Below, one piece after another: positions 1 to 8,929 of a DNA stretch of 64,000 nt (positions within the stretch are counted from its first letter, which is position 1; each line of letters starts with the position of its first letter). The DNA comes from Symbiodinium natans (taxonomy: Eukaryota > Sar > Dinophyceae > Suessiales > Symbiodiniaceae), in assembly GCA_905221605.1 (NCBI GenBank), contig CAJNDS010000391.1:124001-188000 (forward strand), written 5' to 3'. The position numbers and the translations under genes were made by a program. The notes below the pieces were generated by a model. The model was not told the DNA's origin and made no database searches. It saw only the letters and a program-made list of their open reading frames with translations.

Positions 1-2
1 CA

Positions 3-2093
3 CTGCAAGACTTATTGGAACTTCTTGAATCTGCTCGCAAGAAGACTTCGGAGGACGCAGCAAGCTCGCAAGCTGCCCGCAGCAAGCCATCGCAGGAAAC
101 AGGAGAAAAAAGACGTGCGAGAAGGAAGAGGCCGGACGCCGTAGAAGCTCTGGACGCGTCAGCGTCTTCGACTGCAAGGCAGCGAAAAGAGAACCCCCAC
201 GGTGAGGATGCATTCGTCACGCAAGAGACAATTTACGGGATCGTGCCGGCGAATTTGGGCATTCGCACGAGGCGTTATGCCAGAGGAGCGGCTGCTCAGC
301 ATCTCGGCAGAGCCTGGCAGGCATTAGTCCTGAGCCACACAACGGATCTGGACATCGTGAACTGTTGCTTCAATATCATGCTGCAGTTGCTCGACAAGTT
401 GGACGTCGATCAGCGGGAGTGGAGCAACCAGAAAGAGACACTGAGGCGATGCGCCGAGGAAAGAGACAAAGTTATTGAAGAAGACCTTCAATTGGATGGT
501 GCCACTGGCAAAGATGTGCTGAACAAAGTCTTCAATGGTGGCAATCCGCCACAGACGTTGACAAGCAACAAATTCATTCAGAGGCTGCAGCAGCTGTCTA
601 TCTTCTGTCGATGGGTTGCTGTCTCGGCTTTACCAAACGTTTACGACCATATGCTCGAAAACGCCGATAAGGAGAATCCGGAATCGAGTACCTTGCATCA
701 TTTGTGGACGGTCGTGGAAGATCGCATCATCGACGCATGGCTGGAGAAAATCGCTGGTCTGAATCCTCGTCACGTGTCTCTGCATTTTGATGGCATTCGC
801 GTAGACACCTCCGTGATAGGCGACGACGTGGAGAATTTCTGTGCACAATGCTCCGATCATATAGCGGAGAAAACAGGCTTCAAAATCACAATCCGACCAA
901 AGCTGCATCGGCATTTTTTGGAAGAATTGAGGAGCAAGCGGGGTTTCGAAGAGGTGCCCTGTCCTGAAGAGCTAGAAGAACCGGGCAATTGCATTCTGCG
1001 GAGCTTGCATCATCTGGGGTACAAAGCACAAGCTCTCGCCATGGCAACAGATGTCAGCTCAGAATTCCATCAATATTTTCGGCGCAAACATCACAGGACA
1101 TATGCTCAGGTGAGTGAACGCACCGGCTTGTTCATGAATCCGACGTTTGCAGCAGCAAGCACACCTTTCTCGGCCGGCCAGAAGAAGCTCATGCATCTTC
1201 ATACACAAGGAGATCCACATTGTGTCGCATTGGAAGTGGTCACCGCAAACGAATTTATCATCACAGATGAGAAGAAGCAGTACAAGGTCAGCTCCACGGA
1301 CTTCTTGAAATGCCTCAAGGCTGCTGTAGACTCGAAGTACATCGTTCTTTTTGATATCTTCGGGAGCGAAGCAGAAGCAAATGCAGCACAAGCATCGAAC
1401 ACGGATGACGCTTTGACCGCCACAGAGATGGACAGTTTGCGGTGTCTTCATGCAGCGGGCGAGGCGCAGGATGATGACTTCGTGGTGGACATGGAAGAAG
1501 CAACTGACGCGGAAGAGCCGCCGGAGGAGTCAGAAGACGAAGGCATCGTGCGCGTCGGCGACAGATTGTTGAGTTCCCTGAAAAATGAAGTCACGCAACT
1601 GAAAGCTGAGTGCATTCCTAGGAGTGACGGCGAGTATAGGTGCCCGTTTTGTCCGTGGCGGTCTTGGGCAGCGAACCAATCGAAGAAGAGAGTTCTTGAT
1701 CACGTCGAGAAGTACCACGACCACATCCACCAGTTCGTCGCCAGTGGGACCAAGCAACTGAAGCTCATCATTTCGTTACACGATGCTGCTCAGTGCACGG
1801 GATCTGAACAGGGCGACCTGCTCACAAGAAGCGCTGAAATGCTGCGCTGCACAGTGCAGCCAGCTGTGTGTGCTTCTACCACCTCGATAGATCGACATAT
1901 TCGCTTGGTCTTCACAGAGCGCGGGCCTGAGTTCTGGAATGCGGTTTCAGTCCAAGAGTTCCCGCTGCGACGTGTTCGCAATCTGTACTACACCTATGAG
2001 TTCGGCCAGATTGTCTACCAGCAGTTTCTTCTCTCGGATGCAAAGGCAAGGTTTGCTGCTGGAGAGTTGTTTGCAGACCCTGAGCAAATGTAA
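3..2093 (+). CDS. Composite transposon protein, C-terminal part (cysteine-protease-like + C2H2), copy A, 5' partial
   Basis: The frame is open from the first bases and continues the 2192-residue reading frame seen intact at 18323-24901, so the true start lies left of the window. Visible parts, numbered from the first ATG at 15: a basic, low-complexity linker (1-60); a papain-like protease candidate with Cys326 in PGNCILRSLHHLGY, His402 in GDPHCVALEV and Asp418 in FIITDEKKQY; an acidic stretch (about 480-510); and a C2H2 finger (C543, C546, H563, H568). C, then H, then D is the papain/OTU-type order, not the Ulp1 order; the family is inferred. The frame stops at 2091, but coding resumes at 2125 with a DDE transposase, so the stop is probably intronic. 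Copy B differs here by one Leu/Ile change. Confidence 0.75.
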   Translation: MQDLLELLESARKKTSEDAASSQAARSKPSQETGEKRRARRKRPDAVEALDASASSTARQRKENPHGEDAFVTQETIYGIVPANLGIRTRRYARGAAAQHLGRAWQALVLSHTTDLDIVNCCFNIMLQLLDKLDVDQREWSNQKETLRRCAEERDKVIEEDLQLDGATGKDVLNKVFNGGNPPQTLTSNKFIQRLQQLSIFCRWVAVSALPNVYDHMLENADKENPESSTLHHLWTVVEDRIIDAWLEKIAGLNPRHVSLHFDGIRVDTSVIGDDVENFCAQCSDHIAEKTGFKITIRPKLHRHFLEELRSKRGFEEVPCPEELEEPGNCILRSLHHLGYKAQALAMATDVSSEFHQYFRRKHHRTYAQVSERTGLFMNPTFAAASTPFSAGQKKLMHLHTQGDPHCVALEVVTANEFIITDEKKQYKVSSTDFLKCLKAAVDSKYIVLFDIFGSEAEANAAQASNTDDALTATEMDSLRCLHAAGEAQDDDFVVDMEEATDAEEPPEESEDEGIVRVGDRLLSSLKNEVTQLKAECIPRSDGEYRCPFCPWRSWAANQSKKRVLDHVEKYHDHIHQFVASGTKQLKLIISLHDAAQCTGSEQGDLLTRSAEMLRCTVQPAVCASTTSIDRHIRLVFTERGPEFWNAVSVQEFPLRRVRNLYYTYEFGQIVYQQFLLSDAKARFAAGELFADPEQM

Positions 2094-2124
2094 GTGCTTT
2101 CTTTTCTTGTGTGTGTGCTCGCAG

Positions 2125-2412
2125 GTGTACTCATTGCATGCGGCATTGGTTGCGCGCTTCCCCCCAGAGACCTGCAGCTTGCTACCGCGGCACGTCAATC
2201 ACTGGTGGCCAATTCTAGAAGATTTGTTTACCTGCCCCAAACTCATGTGCGTCATGCAGGGTTTGATGCAAGAAGTTATGCAGCACGATGAGCTACAAGT
2301 CATCAGCATCGACTGCACGATGAGATGCTGCCTGCCTCTGATGGGACAAGCTCATCCTCGGTCTAGCCAGGAGGCAAAGCGAAGCGCAGCTTTCCGCGGC
2401 CAGGAAGCTTCT
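2125..2412 (+). CDS. DDE transposase, exon with first catalytic Asp, copy A
   Basis: The frame is open from the splice-like junction GCTCGCAG|GTG at 2124/2125 to TGA at 2425. It carries a tryptophan-rich segment (HVNHWWPILEDLF) followed by VISIDCTMRCCLPLMGQ, where Asp at 2311 fits the first catalytic Asp of DDE transposases ('lDaT....l..mGq'). The expected continuation, 'tvrG.t.avv..ep', appears in another frame from 2532. A GC-AG intron 2413-2531 (TCT|GCAAGA ... GTCCAG|GTG) joins the two in phase 0. The upstream junction also keeps frame if a GCAAGG donor at 2046 is used; the stronger-looking GTAAGT at 2090 would shift the frame. Splice sites are inferred from sequence only. Confidence 0.65.
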
Positions 2413-2531
2413 GCAAGAGCAGACTGAACGCAGAGCAGCAGTTCTCTTTCTTTGGTTGTTTAAGCAAAGTACGTGCGTGTCTTCATTGCAGTAACGAAGC
2501 ACATGCAAGTAATATACTGTGCAAAGTCCAG

Positions 2532-3653
2532 GTGATGACAGTGCGCGGCAGAACCAATGCGGTTGTGGTTCTGGAACCACTCGCAGCAGACGACTCGGAG
2601 ACCTGCGTGCGTGTCCTGGCTGAGACTCTCCCGGCGCAAGCATTGGCCCAGGTCCAATTTGTTCGAGTGGACAACCCCTCGCAGAAGTTCTGGGAGCAGC
2701 TCCGCGTGATCTGCCCCAACTTGCAGGTCCTTGCTTTAGATCCGGTTCATCTGGCGATGACGTACGAATTCGCCTCGAGTCGGAAGAGAACCCCTGGATC
2801 AAGCATGCTGCGAAGAATTCTTCAAAAATTCACAGCAGTGGAGAGCGCGCACACAGCCGAGCAATGGGGCCGCGTCTTCACAGGAAGCGACGGCAGAGTT
2901 TTGTCTCGCGAGGAAGAGATGTTGCGCAATCACATCGAAAACCGGTCCATGCGTCTGCGCGACGCTGAGCACATTCTGGCACAAATTAATTCGGAAATCC
3001 CATTTTTTGTGCGGGTGGATTTCATTCGCGCTATTGCAGCATTATGCGCAGTGTACAGTCACGAAGTTATTCGTGTTGCGCCGGGCCCGAACAGGCAGGT
3101 GTACAAGCTGCTGCATTCGGCCACAGCTGTCAATCGTGCGGAGTGGTATTTCAACAACACTCGTCTGCAGCACATGCTGGAAGCACGCAGGCTCCCGCTA
3201 CTCCCGACAGGCACCACATCTAATGAGAGTCTGCACAGGGAGATTAATGTATGGTTCCGTGAGACTTTCAAGTTGCATCAAACCAGTTTGCGCTTGAAAC
3301 TCCAAGTTCTCAAGCTTGCCAAGAACTTGTCTCACAACAGTGCTCTGTACAGGCCGACGACACGGCAAATGAAGCACGCGGAACTTCTTGCTCGTGCGAG
3401 CGCACGCCCACTCTGGTCGTATGTTGAGTGGCAGAACTGGTGCAGGGAATTAGCCCACGACAAAATGCCAGACAAGGCCGATCTGCCATTGTATAGAGAA
3501 AGAAAGCGGCAGCAAGCTGTTGTCAAAAAGGCAGCCTGCAAGAAGCCAGCCGCTTCGCCACAGACGCGCAAGAAGGTGCACCGCACACCGCACACCTTGA
3601 AGCGCAAGGACACGCTTCGGCGCGCAGGTGCGCGTGGGCACATGCGTCCCTAA
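2532..3653 (+). CDS. DDE transposase, main exon with second Asp and Glu, copy A
   Basis: The frame codes for 373 residues ending at TAA 3651-3653. It opens with VMTVRGRTNAVVVLEPL, the strand typical after the first Asp of a DDE/RNase H fold. The second catalytic Asp is residue 70 in LQVLALDPVHLAM (a D-x2-H arrangement). The third acid is Glu232 in GTTSNESLHREINVWFRE, the 'GT.sNE..h...N.wfR' signature of many eukaryotic and IS-type transposases. About 160 residues separate Asp70 and Glu232, leaving room for a helical insertion. The tail is highly basic (KKAACKKPAASPQTRKKVHR), fitting DNA binding or nuclear import. The start at 2532 is an exon boundary, not a translation start. Copy B differs by one His/Arg change next to the Glu motif. 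The superfamily is not assigned. Confidence 0.75.
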   Translation: MMTVRGRTNAVVVLEPLAADDSETCVRVLAETLPAQALAQVQFVRVDNPSQKFWEQLRVICPNLQVLALDPVHLAMTYEFASSRKRTPGSSMLRRILQKFTAVESAHTAEQWGRVFTGSDGRVLSREEEMLRNHIENRSMRLRDAEHILAQINSEIPFFVRVDFIRAIAALCAVYSHEVIRVAPGPNRQVYKLLHSATAVNRAEWYFNNTRLQHMLEARRLPLLPTGTTSNESLHREINVWFRETFKLHQTSLRLKLQVLKLAKNLSHNSALYRPTTRQMKHAELLARASARPLWSYVEWQNWCRELAHDKMPDKADLPLYRERKRQQAVVKKAACKKPAASPQTRKKVHRTPHTLKRKDTLRRAGARGHMRP

Positions 3654-5690
3654 TGCAGGCCATCCATGTTAGGCTTCGGGCGCAGGAGGTCTGGACTGAT
3701 TTGCTAATTGTGGGCAGGAGCCGAACTTGGTGTCGCGTTTTCTCTCAGTTGCAACTGACAGAGGACTGCAGGCGTGCGTCTGTACAGTGCACAGAGGACG
3801 TGCGCCGCGCATGAATTTGCCAGGGAAAAAGAAGAGAATGTGTGATCTGCTACACTTCATGCGGACAATGCCATTTTGTTAGATCACTAGTGCGTGAAAG
3901 CTGTACGTCGCGGCGACATGTCGAGCGAAGCTTGCGATCGACCGCTCGCAGGAAGGCGGAGGAGCAGTGTGTGGCTTGGCGCGTAAGTGCATTTGCCTGG
4001 GGGAACGTTTTCGTGTTGGGTCTTGCGCCAAGGAGCTGATATCAGTTGTCGATGAAGCGATGAATTCGAATCTTTCACAAACATTCGCGTGCGTTTTCCT
4101 CAAGGAATGTTTTCTTGCTGCGATCTTGCACGAGGGGACCGATATCAGTTCGCGATCAAGCGATAGAGTCGAATCTTTCCCACGCAGTCGCGGGCAACTC
4201 TTGCTATTGGATGAAGTTCATTGTGATTTCGCGACAGCATTCCGTAGTTCTGCATCTTCGTAGATGTCCCGAGAAGTAGTCAGCGGCGGCTTCCAGTGTG
4301 AGCACACGGGAGTATATAGAAAGAATCATTAACGCCGCGTTGGAGATGCTGGAACCTGTGCGAAGTCTTTGACAATGACGTTCTCGCAGGCGTTTTCTAT
4401 GCCAGGACTGTCGATGAGAAGCAGTGTGTGTGAGTGTACAGTCTGACAGAATTCCTCTGAATAAGTGCGCTTGCACTTGTCACCGTCTGTTTGCAGTTGT
4501 CACCGTCTGTTGCCTGTCATTGCGACTGTGTTCACAGTCAGTACGATGTCATGAACAGGTTTGATCTCAGGAGATAGCTTGAACTCAGAATGCGTGTTTC
4601 CATCCGTAATATCTCCGCTCAAGGGTTGCTGTCGACGCGCTTGCCTGTTCTTTGACGTGTTCGCAACAAAATGGTAGTGCACTTAATGCGTTTGCAGCTG
4701 GTGAGAGGATCAGTGCAAAGTTGGTGGACCTTCACCGGTATTGTCTCCGGCGGGGCACATGCAGACCAGTCCGAAGGCAGCAGCGTTTCATGTGGCCAGA
4801 CATACAGCGGACTCTGCAGTCACGCCGGGAGATCCAGGAGCAGAGCTCACCCTACAGCACACAGAAGGCACGTTGTTGGATGAACAATCGATATATCAGC
4901 TCTTGGTGCAGGATCAAGTTACAAATTCTATGTCTCACTGAGTCTCACTTCTGGCAGCTTCCTCCGCCAGAGCTTATCAAGTTCTCAGCAGTTACAGCAA
5001 CCTGGTTGAAGAACCAGACCTCATCTTGGCAGCCTGTTATTCTGACTGAACGGCAGCGTTGTGTGCACTACATGCTCAGTCTGTTACCGTCTGATTTCCG
5101 ATGTGTTGACCCGCAGAGGCTTTGGCAGTTGCGTCCGTCAGTTCTGCTTTCTTCAGGGCCATAGTAGGTGTGAATTTGCCGTGTCAGAGTGTGTTTCAGA
5201 CGCCAGCACGAGTGTGGGCATGTGGAGATGTTCTGCCTAGAGTAGAGACTTGCGTGCTCTCTGATGTCCCAAAGAGTTCAAATGCATTAGCGGCAGAAGT
5301 TCCAATCGGCGTTCGATTTAGCGTCGTAGCTGACAGAGTCTGCTTATGCCTCCATCTTTCTATGAAGAATGCCAACGTATGCCTCGACCTTTCTGATTGA
5401 AAGGTGTGTGTGTGTGTGTGTGCCAACCCTGCCACTAAGCGAGTCAGTTGCTGTTGCGCAAGGTCGGTTTTGAAAGCCAGATTTGAAGCAGAGGGCCAGC
5501 GCTCTCCCTGGGGGTCGCTGGCCAACGAAGACGCCCCCAGGCAGGGGTGTAGACGTACCTGCAGACTATTTTGTGAGTGAGTGCGAGGTTCTCACTGACA
5601 GGATGAAAGAAGGTGAATCTCAGGTGGAAGGAATTAAGACTTGGCGTGGAGATATGCGCAAGGTGTGGCCAAACGCTGACTGTGAAAAGA
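3654..5690 (+). other. 3' tail of the element, no recognised gene, copy A
   Basis: Two kilobases follow the transposase stop with no recognisable protein domain. There is a diverged direct repeat built on GATATCAGTT...CGAATCTTTC (about 4038-4075 and 4141-4180), a doubled 'GTTGTCACCGTCTGTT' (about 4478-4511) and a (GT)n run at 5403-5421. Short open frames such as 4652-5164 have no recognised motif, and the copy B counterpart is frameshifted by a 5-bp insertion, which argues against coding. Both copies are nearly identical throughout. It may be untranslated sequence and the right flank of the element; no terminal inverted repeat was recognised. Confidence 0.5.
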
Positions 5691-5694
5691 AGAC

Positions 5695-6235
5695 GCAGTT
5701 TAAACAGTTTAAACTGTTTAAATATTTCAGGGGATTGAACTGTGTAAACTGTTTAAGCTGTTTCAACTGCAAATCGTAAACAGTTTAAACATTTAAATAT
5801 TCAAAGTGTTTAAACTGTGTAAACTGCAAAAGGAACTTGAAAAGGTTCATGGTACTTACTAACCAGTTATAACTGTACCTAGAACCCTACTTATAATAGC
5901 CCGAAAGGGCCTTATAGGGGTTCTCAATTATCAGTAGGGTTATAAGCCCAGTCGTATTGGTTAGTAAGTACCATGAACCTTCAAGAAGGCGCAGTTTAAA
6001 CAGTTTAAACAGTTTAAACAGTTTAAACAGTTTAAAGTTTTTAAATATTTACAGTGTTTAAAGTTTTTAAATTGTTTGTTTAAACTAACTGCAAATCGTT
6101 TTGAAAAAATGTTAAGGTTAAAGGGTTTTGAGTTTTAAACTTTACATTTGTTAAGTTCTGTGGTGTTTTTTGGACGATTTGCAGTTTAAACACTTTAAAC
6201 ACTTTAATTTTTTTAACAGTTTAAATATCTAAAGA
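5695..6235. repeat. AT-rich 9-bp minisatellite (CAGTTTAAA)n, copy A
   Basis: Tandem and degenerate copies of CAGTTTAAA and its complement occupy about 540 bp, with five perfect units near 5991-6035. Copy B has one unit fewer there. The unit is nearly palindromic (GTTTAAAC), so the tract reads alike on both strands. A foldback element interrupts the array. Confidence 0.85.
5842..5981. mobile_element. 140-bp foldback MITE, copy A
   Basis: Perfect 24-bp terminal inverted repeats begin AAGGTTCATGGTACTTACTA at 5842 and end with the complement at 5981. The inner sequence is also partly palindromic (CTTATAA...TTATAAG; GCCCGAAAGGGC). It carries no open frame. Termini of the type 'GGTTCATGGTACTTA' recur in other short palindromes at 43-51 kb, so this belongs to a dispersed non-autonomous family. 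It is intact and identical in copy B (28656-28795). Confidence 0.85.
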
Positions 6236-6399
6236 GCTGCAGCACTGTGAGCGCAGGAGTCGGCAATTCGAACGGCACTTACAACCCACTTTTATAAGCC
6301 TTTGAAATGCCCCAATTAAACCTGTACTTCTAACCCACTTATAAGCCTCTTATAAGTGCCCCTAGTGTGACTATAAGTTGGGTTAGTCAGCACCGTTGG

Positions 6400-7000
6400 G
6401 CAAACCCTAAACCCTAAACCCTTAACTCTAAACCCTAAACCCTAAACCCTAAACCTTAAACCTTAAATCCTAAACTTCTGCCCTGAACCTTAAACCCGAA
6501 ACCCCAAACTTGAAACTTGGCCCCTTGCTGGTGTGATCTGCTGCCAACGCAGCAGCACGCACGACGGTTAAAATTCTGAGAGCCCTTTTGGGGCCCAGTA
6601 TCCAGGGACTGCGCAAGGCCAAGATCCCTTGACCCTGAACATCCCATTCGGTTTTAGGGTTTGGGGTTTAGAATGCAGGGCTTCGGGTTTAGTGTGTAGG
6701 GTCTAGGGTTAAGGGTTAAGGGTTTAAGGATTAGGGGTTAGGGGTTAGGGTTTTCGGGAGGCTCGCTGTTGCCAGGAATTGACAGGCGAGATGGCTCATG
6801 TAGCTCGCCATAAAATAGGGTTTCGGTAGGTGAGGAGTTTGCCAGCAGTTGCAGCGCCTGGCAATGCACAGGACGGTTTAGGTCTGAAGTCGTTGAGGGT
6901 TAAGGGTTTAGAGGTTTAGGGTTGAGGGTTTAGGGTTTAGGATTTAGGATTTAGGGTTTAGGGTTGGGGAGAAGGCGAGAAGGTGGTAGAAGTATATGAA
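6400..7000. repeat. Degenerate telomere-type tracts in both orientations, copy A
   Basis: CCCTAAA-type repeats at about 6410-6510 face TTTAGGG-type repeats at about 6650-6760 and 6895-6968, separated by 100-150 bp of single-copy sequence. Many units carry substitutions (CCTTAAA, GGGGTTA). The alternating orientation shows these are internal tracts, not a chromosome end. Confidence 0.85.
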
Positions 7001-7539
7001 CCCAATCCTGAACCCCGAGTATAACTTGAACTCGTAGTTGTAGTTGTTGCTTGGCGGTTGCGAGATTCGGCTTTGTAGCGATTTGTTGCCGGCGCGGGTT
7101 CAAGGGTGTGGCTTGAGGTTTAGGAGGTTTCAGGGTTATTTAAGCTTTAGGATTTCAAGAGTCTTGAGGCTTAGGAAGATTCAGGGTTGGTTCGGCTTTA
7201 GGGTTTCAAGAATCACCCCTACAGCGCCAAAAACTGCACATGCGCTCTATCTACACTAAAACACTCGCAGCAAGGGTTATACAACCCTAAGGCCCTAAGC
7301 CTAACCTGAAAACCTAGAACCCATATCGTCTATGCACTCGACACAGCCCCTAAGCCCCATACGACAGGCACTCAACCCTATATATAGCCAGCGTGCCTCC
7401 CTAGCGTATTTCCAGCCAGCGTGCCTTCCCAATGGCTTGTTTCTGAGTGTCTGCCATGCCAAAGTACAAGAAACGCACTGCTAAAGAGCACCGGCGCTCT
7501 ACACGGCGTTTTAAGTGCCACGCAGTCACGGGAGTATGG

Positions 7540-7735
7540 TCGCGGCTCGGCAACATTTGCAGGTCCCCCTTTTCTTTGCAGAAGTCCTCCACGCCTTGAA
7601 CTTTCTCTTCTCGTCGCCCAAAGGAACATTATATCTGCAAGTTCTGTGACAAGGTTTTCTGTAAACACCCAACCTCCGCGCCCAATCGCAGCTCTAATAC
7701 AATGCTCTATAGAAACATCTAGAAAGAACTAAACC
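7540..7735 (+). pseudogene. Zinc-finger-like exon remnant 1, copy A
   Basis: One frame reads RRPKEHYICKFCDKVFCKHP, whose C-x2-C-x-K-x-F core resembles the start of a BED- or C2H2-type zinc finger. It is followed by a Ser/Asn-rich run and then telomere-type repeat. A diverged second copy lies at 7972-8250 with the same left part (GGTCGCGGCTCGGCAACATT) and a Cys-to-Ser change in the loop. No complete gene surrounds either copy. Link to a hAT-type transposase is only a guess. Confidence 0.35.
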
Positions 7736-7914
7736 CTAAACCCTAAACCCTAAGCCCTAAACCCTAAACCCTAAACCCTAAACCCTAAACCCTAAACCCT
7801 AAACCCTAAACCCTAAACCCTAAACCCTAAAACTAAACCCTAAACCCTAAACCCTAAACCCTAAACCCTAAACCCTAAACCCTAAACCCTAAACCCTAAA
7901 CCCTAAACCCTAAA
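7732..7914 (-). repeat. Near-perfect CCCTAAA array, copy A
   Basis: About 25 tandem CCCTAAA units with one short unit (AAAACTAAACCC) near 7830. Copy B holds roughly 83 bp less at the same place. Sequence continues on both sides without a break, so this is an interstitial telomere-type array. Confidence 0.95.
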
Positions 7915-7971
7915 CAACAAACAACCCTAAACTCTAAACCTTAAGCCCTTAACCTTAAACCCTAAACCCTA

Positions 7972-8695
7972 TGAAGGTCTGGCGTGAAGCGGGCGAGGCC
8001 AGTCTCCGCTCCGCACCTCCCTCGCGCCTCGCTGGTTGAGGAGGAGGGGGCGGGAGTGTGGTCGCGGCTCGGCAACATTTGCAGGTCCCCCTTTTCTTTC
8101 CACAAGTCCTCCACGCTGAACTTTCCCTTCTCGTCGCCTAAAAAAACATTCTATCTGTATGTTCTGTGACAAGGTCTTCTCTAAACACCCGACCTCCGCG
8201 CCTAATCGCAGCACTAATACAATTTTTATAGAAGCATCTAGAAAGACCTAAACCCTAAACCTTAAACCCAAAACCTTAAACCCTAAACCATAAACCCTAA
8301 ACCCCAAGTCCTAAACCCTAAAGCCTAAACCCTAAACCCTAAACCCCCTAAACCCTAAACCCTAAACCTTAAACCCTAAACCCTAAACCCTATGAAGGTC
8401 TGGCGTGAAGAGAGCAAGGCCAAGTTCAGCTCCGCACCTCCTTCGCGCTTCCCTGGTTCAAAAGGAGGGGGCGCTCCGTGCGCCCGTAGAGGAGAAGGAA
8501 GAGGAATCGGAGGAAGAAGTGCAGGACAGACCGGAGGAGCAGGCGGAGGAGGTGATAGATGCAGAAGCGGCGGCTTCGACCCAGGAAGAGCAGGAGGAGG
8601 GCGAGGATTGGCGAGCCGGTGCTGCGGCCAATTGGCAGTGGCAGTGGCAGGACGGCACGGAGGACGGTGTGGCTACAACATTTTTTGGTTTAGGG
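7972..8695 (+). pseudogene. Zinc-finger-like remnants 2 and 3 with acidic tail, copy A
   Basis: Two related blocks start with CTATGAAGGTCTGGCGTGAA at about 7969 and 8391, each directly after a CCCTAAA tract. Block 2 contains the second finger-like segment (KHSICMFCDKVFSKHP). Block 3 replaces it with an acidic run rich in Glu (8480-8610) ending in a Gln-Trp stretch (NWQWQWQDG) and a TTTAGGG motif. The three blocks (with 7540-7735) look like copies of one gene end captured between telomere-type tracts. No start or function can be assigned. Confidence 0.3.
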
Positions 8696-8829
8696 TTTAG
8701 GTTAGAAATATAGAAAAGGGTTCAGGGTTACCGAAACACTTGACGTGTCTCTTGGAGCCTTGAACCCCTTCAATTGTCATCTTAAAGCAAGTTCCCAATT
8801 GCAGGCCTGATTACGCGGGGGTTTTCCGG

Positions 8830-8929
8830 NNNNNNNNNNNNNNNNNNNNNNNNNNNNNNNNNNNNNNNNNNNNNNNNNNNNNNNNNNNNNNNNNNNNNNN
8901 NNNNNNNNNNNNNNNNNNNNNNNNNNNNN
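8830..8929. other. Assembly gap (100 N)
   Basis: Exactly 100 Ns, the usual placeholder for a gap of unknown size. The left side ends within the duplicated segment and the right side begins in mid-unit of the satellite. The end of duplication copy A and the start of the satellite are therefore both hidden. Confidence 0.98.

Larger units (their letters stand above)
1..8829. repeat. Segmental duplication, copy A (matches 22809-31551)
   Basis: The interval matches 22809-31551 base for base at an offset of 22808, drifting to 22722 through indels. By eye I found about nine substitutions (for example 486 C/A, 662 C/T, 3235 A/G, 4638 C/T). Indels are a 5-bp insertion near 27542, a (GT)n length change near 5403, one 9-bp minisatellite unit near 6000, and about 83 bp of telomere-type repeat near 7800. 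The match is open at the window start and ends at the assembly gap. It runs more than 5 kb past the transposase stop with no break at an element end, so it looks like a segmental duplication or a misplaced haplotype rather than two transposon insertions. Confidence 0.95.

Noticed and set aside
7732-7914. A true chromosome end
   Set aside because: Ordinary sequence continues on both sides and neighbouring tracts face both ways.
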